Part shown: positions 8,744 through 17,785 of the stretch, piece after piece
How the letters are laid out: each line of letters opens with the position of its first letter
Position numbering within the stretch: position 1 is the first letter of the stretch
Translations under genes and position numbers: made by a program
Notes under the pieces: generated by a model
Database searches by the model: none
What the model saw: only the letters and a program-made list of their open reading frames with translations
What the model was told of the DNA's origin: nothing
Assembly: GCA_038735125.1 (NCBI GenBank)
Contig: JAVYNU010000001.1
Location: 279,662-343,661, forward strand
Reading direction: 5' to 3'
Source of the DNA: Ignisphaera sp.
Lineage (GTDB): Archaea > Thermoproteota > Thermoprotei_A > Sulfolobales > Ignisphaeraceae
DNA length: 64,000 nucleotides

Positions 8744-9719
8744 TTAAGGTTCCACTACATCTATTGATTCTACCTTGTTGAACAAGCCTTCTGCATATGG
8801 AATAACATTCACGCTCTTAAAATATAGTATTTTTAGCGTTGTTAACTTGAGTGATGCCCTATAGGCTTTTCCAACTCTATTCAAAACAATATTATCGATT
8901 TCCCTAACTCCTCCTAGCATCTTTATCGTTTCAGTGCTTACCCCAACACATAACAGTGCATCGTCGATACCTATTTCACGGGGATTTCTCATCTTGAAGA
9001 GAAGCATTATTTCAAATCCAGCTCGATTACTGAAGTTTTTGAAATAGCGATTAGATCCCTTAATAAAGTAGAGGAGGGTGGACATTGGCGACAGTAATAT
9101 GCCGCTTCTAACTTTAAAAATGAAGAGCTGGGGTGGAGTATATCCATTAGAATAGTAATAATCTAAATATCCTTTTACAACCCTTTTTACGTGTTCTAGA
9201 AACCCCCTAGCATATCTTTTCTCTCTTGCATGGAGTTTAAGCCCTGCAGGAGCATTTAGGCCTAGGGGTATGGGAAAAGACACCTTAAACCCTACTCTAA
9301 CAAAGAGGTCTATATCCTCTCCCACCATAAAGTCTTTCCAGCCACCCCTAGACAAGATATACTCTCTTCTTCCTACCAAGGTACCGTATGCGTAGACAGG
9401 GTCTATGTTTTCTGCGTACCCGATTATTCTATGGAAAGCAGTTGAGTATATCGTGTCAAGGTCGAAGTACGCCGTAATAGAGCCCTCTGGGCATTTATAT
9501 AGAGCTATATGCCTCCCCAACCCCCTTGAAGATCTATATCTGTATAGAGTTAAGTTGTATTCTTTCCTAAGCTCCAACAACTTCTCCCACGTCCCATCGG
9601 TTGAATAAGAGTCTACTATGACTATGTCGTAGCTAGGGTTAAACACCGATTTAATGGATTCCTCAACATATTGGGCATTGTTGAAAACAGTTCCATAGAT
9701 GCATACTCTCAGCTTCCAT
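8744..9719 (-). CDS. Family 2 glycosyltransferase, start-proximal frameshift
   Basis: The intact ORF (9646-8744, 300 aa) begins inside a GT-A fold: IVIVDSYSTDGTWEKL is the nucleotide-binding region, AYFDLDT the DxD-like metal site, and GEDIDLFVRVGF the acceptor-side acidic motif. Upstream the same frame still encodes the family N-terminus (KLRVCIYGTVFNNAQYVEESI), but its ATG at 9719 is one base out of frame (ATG-G-AAG). Either an extra G exists or the protein starts late at GTG 9646 without its first strand. There is no membrane segment. The role is probably glycan assembly together with the neighbouring GT-C-like gene. Confidence 0.72.
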
Positions 9720-9864
9720 CACCTATCTTTGGTATCGAAACTCAGCCCATTTATAAAATGAATTTTATTAAGACCACTTTATGTGGTCAGAGGCATAACT
9801 CACTACAATATTCTCATTGTCTATGTTTTGACATAGCTATCTTCTGATTTTATATAGCTGTAGA

Positions 9865-10397
9865 TTAAAGGCTGTTGTGTTTGGAGGGGGAGCCTGTTTT
9901 CTTTCCAGTCTTCTCTTTAGTGATCTCTAGGAGTTTTTCGATGAGCTTGGCCCTGGCTTTGACTGATTCTTGGCTAAGTCTAGCTTCGTGGAACCCCTCG
10001 ACATGTAGATAGTAAGCCGCGTCCCATGCGTAGAGAATGTCCTCGCCAATCTTCTCAGCTAGTCTGCGGGCTGCCGAGTCTAGCAGCTTTAAGGTCCATC
10101 TACCCCTCGCTCTCGCTTCGCCAGCCTCTTCAAGTCCTGTGGCTAGGGATAGAGCCTTAATACATTCTTCAGCAACCTTATAGAGTTTTCAGATGCTTGA
10201 ATAACATCTTCTTTATCGAGAAGTTCCCTGCCCCTCTCAAACATCTTCTCAGCGAGCTCTACATGAACACTAGCCTCCTCGTCGGGGTCCAACCCAAGCT
10301 CCATAATGAGAGAATCTGTTATGAAGAGCTCGACATCTATTCCCCTCTCCCTAGCCTTCTCATAGAGCTTCCTCAGCACAATAATAGCTACCTCCAC
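9865..10397 (-). pseudogene. PaREP1-family gene, single frameshift (copy B)
   Basis: The ORF at 10397-10143 reads VELAEKMFERGRELLDKED and VIQASEN and then leaves frame. The rest of the protein continues in the adjacent frame as LYKVAEECIKALS, ARGRWTLKLLDSAARRLAEK, ILYAWDAAYYLHVEGFHEA and a final stop at 9865-9867. One missing A in the AAAA run at about 10187 explains it. The repaired protein has about 177 residues, the normal PaREP1 size, with the conserved GRWT and YAWDAAYYLH motifs of this HEPN-like family. The function of the family is not established. Confidence 0.78.
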
Positions 10398-10681
10398 AGA
10401 GTTGCACCCAAAGGATAACTACCCCAATATGTCTATGTAGTACAGCCTCAAAAGTTTATGCTGATATCATGCCTAGTGAACACCAAATATCAACACTTGT
10501 ACTGACCTCCTCCATGCTCTGAAGGGCTAGACTTGTAAAGATGTTTTGTATCCAGTGTCAAACCATCAAAAACGGTTTCCTATGTCTCATACACAGATCA
10601 TTTGTGGTTGATGCGCTTACACAGGCTCAAACCCAAATAAGTGACCTGCAGCTGGATTGTGGAGGGGGTAATAAAAAGCTT

Positions 10682-10965
10682 CTAAAATCCATGTTTCCTA
10701 CCATATATGAGGAGGTATAATAGGAGAGTAGCTATAGCAGCTAGGCCGATGAACATGGCTCGGGCACCGGAAATGGCACGCTACCTCCCCGTGTTAGATC
10801 GTAGTATATTATCGACCCCGAGTAAACCATGAATGCATGACTTGAACCCTTAAGCAATATCTGAAGAGTGTTGGGATCAGCCCATACGATGACGGCATCT
10901 CCAAAGCCAGAGGCTGCTTCGCGAATTTCCTGACCGTTTGTCCTTAGAGGGCGGACTAAACCACT
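10682..10965 (-). pseudogene. C-terminal remnant of an unidentified membrane-anchored protein
   Basis: Within the gene-free stretch 10398-11024 the minus strand keeps a coding-like frame (GFGDAVIVWADPNTLQILL, AFMVYSGSIIYYDLTRGG). It then needs one frameshift near 10765 to continue into a membrane helix, MFIGLAAIATLLLYLLIYG, a short basic tail and a stop at 10682. This looks like the end of a secreted or surface protein with a C-terminal anchor. The N-terminal part is lost. I do not recognise the family. Confidence 0.45.
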
Positions 10966-11024
10966 TTAAACTGTCACAACCCCCCTTTGGAAGCAAACAG
11001 TTTTCATATATTTTCGCTGGGGTT

Positions 11025-11086
11025 GACATGTCTTTTGTGTCTAGACATAAAAAGGTTTATTAGCTATGTCTGTGCATAGTATGTCT
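11025..11086 (+). promoter_or_regulatory. Operator-like repeats upstream of TA module 4
   Basis: There are two palindromes, GACATGTC (11025-11032) and TGTCTAGACA (11038-11047), followed by direct repeats of ATGTCT at 11066 and 11081. An A/T-rich element (AAAGGTTTATTA) lies between. The cluster of related half-sites just before the antitoxin start at 11097 is what an autoregulating RHH protein would bind (inference). Confidence 0.55.
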
Positions 11087-11096
11087 GGCGAGGCCC

Positions 11097-11321
11097 GTGT
11101 CTGCCAAGATAACTGTTAGGATTCCTCTAGAGCTGAAGAGGCGCATGGAGAGGTTTTCTAGTGTTAATTGGAGTGATGTTGTTAGGAGAGCTATTGAGGA
11201 GAAGCTGAGGGAGCTCGAGGTCAGGGAGGCCATTGAGGCCATGGATGAGATAGCCTCAAAAGCTAGGTCTGTAAGGTCTTTGGCTGAGGTTATAAGAGAG
11301 TTTAGGGATAGAAGGAGATGA
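11097..11321 (+). CDS. vapB: Antitoxin, CopG/ribbon-helix-helix type (module 4)
   Basis: A 74-residue protein from GTG 11097, preceded by GGCGAGG. The beta strand and helices of the RHH fold are visible (KITVRIPLELKRRMERF, VNWSDVVRRAIEEKL), followed by a charged helical tail ending RDRRR that would contact the toxin. It overlaps the PIN gene by 4 bp. Sequence and layout match the antitoxin at 5062, so the two modules are paralogous. Palindromes upstream (11025-11047) are likely binding sites. Confidence 0.87.
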   Translation: MSAKITVRIPLELKRRMERFSSVNWSDVVRRAIEEKLRELEVREAIEAMDEIASKARSVRSLAEVIREFRDRRR

Positions 11322-11746
11322 AGAACATTGTTCTAGATGCTAGCGCTGTTGTTAAGTGGTTTGTGAGGGAAGATGAATTTGAGGAGATGAAGAGGGTCAG
11401 GGATTTAATCGTAGGCAGTAAGGTGAGGGCATATATCCCGGCACTACTATTTATAGAGGTTTCCAATGCTCTTAGATACACCGAGGGCCTAACACCCGAA
11501 GACATTATTAAAGCCATTGGCGCTCTTCAAAAACTTGGACTAGAGGTTGTAAATGATTCCGAGTTGCTCGAGGACGCTATTAGGATAGCCTTTGAGAAGG
11601 AGATCACAGTATACGACTCGATATATCTATCGCTGGCAAAGAGAGTGGGCGGAGTTGTTATAACATACGATAGGGAGATGCTCAACAAGAGCGGGGGTAT
11701 AGCCATGAAGGCAAGTGCCTTCCTAAAACAATTTGCAACAGCATAA
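11318..11746 (+). CDS. vapC: VapC-type PIN-domain toxin (module 4)
   Basis: A 142-residue PIN protein from ATG 11318. The motifs are IVLDASAVVKWFV (first Asp), IEVSNALRY (Glu), ITVYDSIYLSLAK (Asp) and VITYDREMLNKS (late Asp). It is a predicted Mg2+-dependent RNase. Start and stop overlap with the antitoxin gene shows coupling. All four acidic positions are kept, so the toxin should be active. Confidence 0.9.
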   Translation: MKNIVLDASAVVKWFVREDEFEEMKRVRDLIVGSKVRAYIPALLFIEVSNALRYTEGLTPEDIIKAIGALQKLGLEVVNDSELLEDAIRIAFEKEITVYDSIYLSLAKRVGGVVITYDREMLNKSGGIAMKASAFLKQFATA

Positions 11747-11923
11747 TATCACAAACCTTCTACCTGCCCATTAAAATGCCTCAAGATCCTTCAAGGTGCA
11801 AATCCCTTTATCTACATGTGTTAATGGGTTGTAGCTGTGGGGTTATATAATGGTTTGTGAAGAGAGCTAGCGAGAAACATATAAAACTTTGATACGGTAT
11901 AGCAAAGTCTTGTTGGTGTTGTT

Positions 11924-12276
11924 GGGCATGTTAGGGTGCGTGCAAGGGTGTGAAATGTTGAGGAGCCGTCAAGGTGTAGAGAGGTGGAGCTCCTAGCCGA
12001 TACAGGGCTATATACACAGTACTGCCCACAAATCTTCTGATGGAGCTTGGTGTAAAGCCTGTTGGGAAGAGGAGGTTTAGGCTGGCAAACAACCAGGTTA
12101 TTGAGCGTGACATCGACATCGTTGGCATATAGATACAGGGAATGAAAACCCATACAATAGCAGTTTTCGGAAACGAAAACATCTACCTACTCGGCATAGT
12201 AACCCTTGAGGAACTGGGTCTAGAGATAGACCTTGTGAAAGGCGGGCTCAGACCCATGGAACCCCTACTAATGTAG
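11924..12276 (+). pseudogene. Clan AA (retropepsin-like) aspartic protease, decayed
   Basis: The protein trace runs GHVRVRARV, a TGA stop, REVELLADTG with the catalytic D-T-G, a one-base deletion in the following G run, then IYTVLPTNLLMELGVKPVGK, RFRLANNQVIERD, a TAG (probably from GAG), and VFGNENIYLLGIVTLEELG to the natural stop at 12276. Two stops plus a frameshift mean a true pseudogene. The family is a small archaeal retropepsin-like protease of unknown role. Its last 57 bp recur at 2003-2059. Confidence 0.82.
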
Positions 12277-12453
12277 AGACAAAACAACTACTAGATAGGC
12301 TCTTCGCAAAACACCACGCCAGCGCAACCATTACCTGCACTATACCTAAACCAAACTCACACACATTTTAAAGCTTACAACTACATCACATCATATGCTA
12401 TTAAGTTTGTGTGGGCTAGGGTTGTCGAAGGCAATAGAATTGGTTGTAGAGAT

Positions 12454-12999
12454 TCACGGTATTGCCCTTAGTATTATGTTTGCTATTAGTGTTGCTATTA
12501 CCGATCCCGTTAATATCCACGATATTTTCGTTATATAGTCCATTCTCTTATCTAAGGCATCTATCCTCTTGTCTAGATCATCTATTCTCTTTGTCAGCTC
12601 TGTGTATGCTCCTTCTAGCTTCGATACCCTATCCCTCAATTCTGAAATATCCCTCCTCAACTCGTTTATGTTGTTGAATACCTCTGATCTCAGGCTTTCA
12701 ATAGATCTATTCACATTTTCTATGTGGCCCATAAACTCTTTTCTATGCTCTAAAAATTCGTGTCTTAAACTCTCTATAGACTCTCTAAAGCTCTTTTCAA
12801 GAGATTTTATTTCGCTTCTTAAGCCATTCTCAACCCTCTCCAAATCGCTTTTCGTTGCAACATCTCTTAGAATAGCGTTTATCATAGCCAATCTTATGTC
12901 AGGTTCGGAAACAAGTAGCTCAGCAAGCCTCTTCCTAGCCCTGGCATCCACCTCGAAAAGCCTAACAACATCCTCGGCGGTGAGACCCATGGAATTCAC
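12454..12999 (-). CDS. Coiled-coil protein with C-terminal membrane anchor
   Basis: A 181-residue protein (ATG 12999 or 12990). Residues about 5-45 form a small helical domain; residues about 50-155 are heptad-rich (LERVENGLRSEIKSLEKS, LRRDISELRDRVSKLEG, DDLDKRIDALDKRMD). The last 25 residues are one hydrophobic helix (WILTGSVIATLIANIIL) with the C-terminus just beyond. This is a tail-anchored coiled-coil rod, common in crenarchaea and without assigned function. No partner gene adjoins it. Confidence 0.72.
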   Translation of the reverse strand: MNSMGLTAEDVVRLFEVDARARKRLAELLVSEPDIRLAMINAILRDVATKSDLERVENGLRSEIKSLEKSFRESIESLRHEFLEHRKEFMGHIENVNRSIESLRSEVFNNINELRRDISELRDRVSKLEGAYTELTKRIDDLDKRIDALDKRMDYITKISWILTGSVIATLIANIILRAIP

Positions 13000-13496
13000 A
13001 TAGAGAGTATATAGCTTTTCAACTATTTAAGCATTGCTTAGCCAAAGCCAAAAACACTAAAATAAAATAGAATTTAGTGTGCCGCCTTACAGCATTGAGT
13101 TTCCTTGGAGCAACACTTAATACAACTAAAAACCTTTGCTTAAGCCCACCACCTATTCCTAGAGATGGTGTTGGAGTTCAGCATTGATCGTAGGTGAAAT
13201 AGCCTCGAATTAGTAAGCATATTGGTCACCTTAACATTCCCTCATCATATATCAGTAACTCGGACCCACGATCATCCCAAAACTGCTACAAGTAAACGTG
13301 GGTGAATTGGAACAGTGTCGATGGCTTATTCAGCTCTGCAGGCAGCTCTGTTTACTCTCCTAGAGCTCGAGACGTCTAAGAAAACTGCAGATCATGTCTA
13401 TATTACAGCACCTAAAAACTTTGTGCGCACAATCACCACATAAAAGAATTGCATGGTTTCACTATCGCAATTTGAGAGAAGCTGGCGATTTAGTGT
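13000..13496. other. Intergenic stretch without recognisable gene
   Basis: No open frame of interest was seen on either strand. An imperfect inverted repeat (CACCACCTATTC…GATGGTG around 13149-13172) is the only structure noticed. The base composition resembles the neighbouring decayed genes. Confidence 0.35.
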
Positions 13497-13892
13497 ATGG
13501 GCTTTGAAAACAGTGCATTAGATCAAGTAACCGTTTTGATCCCCGTATTGAATGAGGAGAAGGCTATTGGTATAGTATTAGACGAGGTTATAAAAACTGG
13601 TGCCCTCTCAAAAACATCATAGTAGTTGATGGTGGTAGCACCGATAAAACAGTAGAAATAGCTAAATCTAAAAATGTGTTGGTGGTGCCCCAGAGAGGTA
13701 GGGACAAGGCCGATGCAATAAAAATGGGTTTAGAGTATGTGAAGATATATCGTTGTGATGGACGGTGATGGTACCTACCCTGCAGAGTATATACCGAGGC
13801 TTCTAAGGAAAATGAAGGACGGTGGATGCTGTACCATGGATTCTATAACAAATATCGCTACACCACATGATTCTACATGTCTAGAGGATTAA
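13497..13892 (+). pseudogene. GT2 (dolichol-phosphate mannosyltransferase-like) pseudogene
   Basis: From ATG 13497 the trace reads VTVLIPVLNEEKAIGIVLDEV, then after a frameshift NIIVVDGGSTDKTVEIAKS and VVPQRGRDKADAIKMGLEYV, and after a second shift VVMDGDGTYPAEYIPRLLRKM before degenerating and stopping at 13892. The VDGGSTD and MDGDGTYP motifs are diagnostic of GT2 enzymes of the DPM1/DPG synthase type that make lipid-linked monosaccharides. Two frameshifts and loss of the C-terminal part mark it as dead. Confidence 0.82.
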
Positions 13893-14158
13893 ATCAGCTA
13901 AAGCATGTGCATAGGGTTCATGGAGTTGGAGTATTTTATACATTGCATTATTTTGTTCTTGCACCATGTGATCGCCTATGCTATTGGTTTTAGAGACCTT
14001 ATATTCGAGAAGAATTCGCTGGTATAATAAATTATGGAAAAGTTGGTCAGTGATCGAGGGCCTCTTCATCTGATTCATCTAAACCCCGTTTTCATCATCG
14101 AGTCGATCTCTAGGCACACTCTATTTATAAAGTATTATCGGGTGCTAACATAGTTTTT

Positions 14159-14458
14159 GTGGTATATATGTCGATGGAATTTGACTATGTGTTGCCTAGA
14201 AAAAGTGTGCCGCCCCAGTTCATAGTCTTGTCTATAATAGCAAAATACAACGGTTTAACGCTATCACAATTGTATTCATTGGTTAAGCAGAGCAGATGCA
14301 ATGAATCCTTCGACAAATTGTCTGTCAAGGATCTGGAGAACGATCTGAATATGTTGCGTATCCTCGGGTTGGTGGAAGAGTCTGGTGGTGTATATACTGT
14401 GACTGAGAAGGGTAGGTTTGTTCTAGGGAAATTCACAAATAATGGTAAATGCCTCTAA
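14159..14458 (+). CDS. Small winged-helix protein
   Basis: A protein of up to 99 residues (GTG 14159; ATG codons at 14168 and 14174 are equally plausible starts). Residues about 20-95 form a winged helix: FIVLSIIAKYNGLTLSQLYSLV, a loop with NESFDKLSVKDLENDLNML, then LGLVEESGGVYTVTEKGRFVLG, the recognition helix and wing. It is a probable DNA-binding regulator. It is convergent with the last gene of the hydrogenase operon and separated by only 8 bp, so a functional link is possible but unproven. Confidence 0.7.
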   Translation: MVYMSMEFDYVLPRKSVPPQFIVLSIIAKYNGLTLSQLYSLVKQSRCNESFDKLSVKDLENDLNMLRILGLVEESGGVYTVTEKGRFVLGKFTNNGKCL

Positions 14459-14465
14459 CAGCTGT

Positions 14466-15809
14466 TTAGAAGAAGTATGAAATGATGTAGCTCTGCAACA
14501 TGAAGAGTATTATAGATGCTGATGATGTTGTTGCAAGTAGTAGTAGTGCTGCTTTCGGGTTTTGAACACTCATTCTATCTCCATCGCTCTCCGATTTTTT
14601 GACGCACGAGTATATTATTTTGAAGGCGTACCCCGTGGACACTACGATGACGATGAAAAATAGTGCAGCGTAGAGATGAAAGATGCTACCCAATGCAAAA
14701 ATTTTTAGGAAGATGAATAGCTCTGACCAGAATGTTAGGAATGGGGGTAGCCCCAGAAGCCCTAGAGAAGATGCTACTATAACATATCTTGCAAGACTAT
14801 TGTTCCACATGTAAGCATATCCAACCTCGCGGATTTGCATCATTTCCAGCATTGTATATGCTATTAGGAAGACAGGTACTTTTGATAGAGCATGTGCCAG
14901 AATGTGAAGAGCTCCATAGTCAACAACATTGTTTGCAAATGCCAAGACAAGGTAGTTCATGTGCGCCACAGTGCTGTAGGCTAGCAGTCTCCTGAAATCG
15001 CTTTGGAACAGCGAGGCTAGCGAACCTATAAAAGCTGTTAGAATAGAGAGGGCTGAGACCATGTTTCGAATGAGCTCGCCACCATTATACGCAAAAAGCC
15101 CGGCAACATAGGTTGCAACTGGTGTTACCGCCCCCATATGCATTATTGCTAACGTTGAAAGCATTGACACGTCGGCGTCGGGCACCCAGAAGTAGAATGG
15201 AAACACAGCCGCTTCTGTCAGAAAACCTATGACAATGAACATTTTCGATGGAACAGAGGCCCTACTCAAGATTGCTGTAATCGATGTCGAGCCGCATTCA
15301 GCTACACTTAGAACAATTCCTATCAAAGCTATTAGAGAGCCTATAACACACACCAGAACATACTTCATTGTTGCCTCATATTCTTCTCTTGTGTGGCGAA
15401 TATTCAAAGCCGCTATAGTTGTGTAACCCAGCCCCTCCCAATAGATGAACAGCTTAATAATGTCGTTAACCTGGGTTGTTGCTGCAAGCACTACCAGCAT
15501 TGTAAGAGAATTGAACAGGATGAGAAGCATTGAAATAAGAACCTTCCTAGGAGTGTAGATATACCTTCTAATGGATATTATATAGCCTTCTGAAATAAGC
15601 GATACAAGCGCTGAAACAACCCCCACAAACCCAGTTAAACCACGGATGCTAAGAGCTATTGCCATCTGCACTAATGTAGTGGCAACAGCTATGTATATTG
15701 GGATGAAGTCGTATCTTCTCCCAAGCCTTTTCAAAACTATTGTTGCCAATGCCATTAGGGTTACTGAGGATAGTGTTACCAGTATTAAGAGCTGCTCATA
15801 GGAGATCAT
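14466..15809 (-). CDS. Antiporter-like membrane subunit of the hydrogenase complex (NuoM/N, MrpD, HyfF-like)
   Basis: 447 residues with about 14 membrane spans. It belongs to the proton-conducting membrane transporter family: the lysine helix follows LIKLFIYWEGLGYTT, and YSTVAHMNYLVLAFANN and GLLGLPPFLTFWSELFIF are conserved blocks. It overlaps the upstream NuoL-like gene by 4 bp and is the last gene of the operon. Only this and NuoL are present, so one of the three antiporter-like subunits of standard complex I is absent. Assignment to M versus N is uncertain. Confidence 0.85.
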   Translation of the reverse strand: MISYEQLLILVTLSSVTLMALATIVLKRLGRRYDFIPIYIAVATTLVQMAIALSIRGLTGFVGVVSALVSLISEGYIISIRRYIYTPRKVLISMLLILFNSLTMLVVLAATTQVNDIIKLFIYWEGLGYTTIAALNIRHTREEYEATMKYVLVCVIGSLIALIGIVLSVAECGSTSITAILSRASVPSKMFIVIGFLTEAAVFPFYFWVPDADVSMLSTLAIMHMGAVTPVATYVAGLFAYNGGELIRNMVSALSILTAFIGSLASLFQSDFRRLLAYSTVAHMNYLVLAFANNVVDYGALHILAHALSKVPVFLIAYTMLEMMQIREVGYAYMWNNSLARYVIVASSLGLLGLPPFLTFWSELFIFLKIFALGSIFHLYAALFFIVIVVSTGYAFKIIYSCVKKSESDGDRMSVQNPKAALLLLATTSSASIILFMLQSYIISYFF

Positions 15810-17494
15810 AGTATATGCACCAAAATAGCCAGGATCATAACAACTAAAACAAAGATTAGTAGATAGAGTAAGAAGTTAGAGGGCTTGCCTGTATGGAGAG
15901 AGGAGGCCAATACAGCAAAATTCTTGTAGAAAACTTTTCCCAACGCCATATAGGCCTTGTCCAAATAGAGTGAAGACTCTATGAAATCTCTGAGCTTCCC
16001 CCAAGGACTCTCAGCTATTAGGGTAGTTGGAGCCTTATATAAATATAGAATTGGTGTCAGCATTCCTATCAACGTTGAAATTAAAAGAATTGCATTGATG
16101 CTATATATATCACTTGCAGCAACACAAATGCTACAGATATTGGCTATTGGCAGAGGCAGCGACAAAACAATTACTAATAAAGTAGCTATCGGTATTGTCA
16201 TACACCAGTCAATTCTATGCTCAAAAGCCTTTTCCGGTTTGCCGTAAAAGAATGTTATTATTGCTGCTCTCATAATAAATAAAGCCAGCATGAAAGATGC
16301 AATCGAGGAAACAGCTAACGCAACTGTATGTGAAGCCATGCCTGCCAAACCCTCTAATATATGCTCTTTGACAAAGCCTGCGAAAAGAGGTGGTATGCCT
16401 GCAGCGCTTAACGTGCCAATAACAAATGTTATTGCCTCAAATTTGAAGTTCTGGTGGTATAATCCGTGAACTATTCTCATATCTCTTGAATGCGCTGAAT
16501 GCTCAACCACACCAGCTGTATAGAATAGCATTGCCTTGAAGGTTGCATGACTAATGAAATACAGAACTGCTAGCGCATAGTTCTTTTGGATTATGGCTAG
16601 AAACATTATCGATATGCTTGAAACTGTGCTGTAAGCCAAAACCCTTTTGATATCGTATGCTACTAGCCCTGCTAAAGAGGCTAAAAACAATGTTGCTAGC
16701 AAAGCTATGAAGAGAAGGTTTGTAGCTATTGTATCAGCTGTTATAGCGTTGGAGAAGCGCAGAACCAGATAAACCCCTGCCTTAACTAATGTTGCTGCAT
16801 GCAGAAGTGCGCTTACGGGGGTTGGACCCTCCATGGCGTCTGGCAACCATGTATGTAAGGGGAATTGAGCTGATTTTCCTATAGCAGACAAAACTATGGC
16901 TATAGATACAAATGATGGTATAATGCTTGACTCTAACTGTGAAATAGATGTTATTCCCTGCATTAATGCACATGCCACAGCAATAGCCAAGCCAATGTCG
17001 CTCACACGCGTCATTACAAATGCTTTTACCCCTGCAATCCTAGCTTCTTCCTTCCACCACCAATAGGCAATCAAGAGCGCGCTGCAAAGGCCTATAAGCT
17101 CCCAATGCATAAAGAGGTACAAGATATTATCTGTTAATACAAGATTGGTCATGGAGCCTATGAACAATATGAATAGAGAATAGTATCTTACATAGTCTCT
17201 CTCGCTATGCATATAGCCTATGCTATACAATGTTGATAGAAATCCAATTAGATTGACTATTAAAGCAAAAATCTTTGATATTGCATCGACTCTAAACGGC
17301 ACTCCTACAATTGTTAGAATGGTGTTGTTATTGACAACGATTTGCAGTAGTACTGAGGCTAAGAAAGAGATGAGTGTCGAGGCTATGGATATTAGCTCAA
17401 CCAACTTCCTCTTACTAACACCAAACAACAGTATTAATGCCACGCCTATGAAGTTTGTGAATAGAGTTAGAGACAATATCAATTCTCCAACCAT
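15806..17494 (-). CDS. NuoL/HyfB-like antiporter subunit of the hydrogenase complex
   Basis: 562 residues with about 15 spans. Family motifs are LYLFMHWELIGLCSALLI, the glutamate helix, SAQFPLHTWLPDAMEGPTPV and SALLHAATLVKAGVYL, the lysine/histidine core of the NuoL channel, and GIPPLFAGFVKEHIL. The C-terminal part has the long amphipathic and final TM helices expected of NuoL. It pumps ions when the peripheral arm is reduced. It is placed between NuoK and the last antiporter gene with 3-bp spacing or overlap. Confidence 0.9.
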   Translation of the reverse strand: MVGELILSLTLFTNFIGVALILLFGVSKRKLVELISIASTLISFLASVLLQIVVNNNTILTIVGVPFRVDAISKIFALIVNLIGFLSTLYSIGYMHSERDYVRYYSLFILFIGSMTNLVLTDNILYLFMHWELIGLCSALLIAYWWWKEEARIAGVKAFVMTRVSDIGLAIAVACALMQGITSISQLESSIIPSFVSIAIVLSAIGKSAQFPLHTWLPDAMEGPTPVSALLHAATLVKAGVYLVLRFSNAITADTIATNLLFIALLATLFLASLAGLVAYDIKRVLAYSTVSSISIMFLAIIQKNYALAVLYFISHATFKAMLFYTAGVVEHSAHSRDMRIVHGLYHQNFKFEAITFVIGTLSAAGIPPLFAGFVKEHILEGLAGMASHTVALAVSSIASFMLALFIMRAAIITFFYGKPEKAFEHRIDWCMTIPIATLLVIVLSLPLPIANICSICVAASDIYSINAILLISTLIGMLTPILYLYKAPTTLIAESPWGKLRDFIESSLYLDKAYMALGKVFYKNFAVLASSLHTGKPSNFLLYLLIFVLVVMILAILVHIL

Positions 17495-17497
17495 AAG

Positions 17498-17785
17498 CTA
17501 CCCCCTCATCGAGCTTAGCTCATCTATATTCTCAATCTTGAATCTCCTTGCAAGAGATATCATAAAAGAAATGAGCGCTGCCTCGCCTCCCCCAAACAAA
17601 GAGGTCAATACTATGATTATCCATTGCACAGTTTCCAAGTTGCTAAGCAAAACTGCGGCAAGAAGTATAATCGACAATTCTATGGATAGAAAACCGATTA
17701 ATATCTTCATCATGTTTTTCCATTGAATTATTGCAACCACACCCGCAAAAAACAATATTAAACTTGGTACAAGAGCTTCCATCAC
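17498..17785 (-). CDS. NuoK/MrpC-like membrane subunit
   Basis: A 95-residue, three-helix membrane protein. IGFLSIELSIILLAAVLL holds the glutamate within the second helix that is characteristic of NuoK. TSLFGGGEAALISFMISLARR corresponds to the third helix, which carries a second acidic residue. It overlaps the NuoJ gene by 4 bp and precedes NuoL, the standard complex I gene order. Confidence 0.88.
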   Translation of the reverse strand: MMEALVPSLILFFAGVVAIIQWKNMMKILIGFLSIELSIILLAAVLLSNLETVQWIIIVLTSLFGGGEAALISFMISLARRFKIENIDELSSMRG

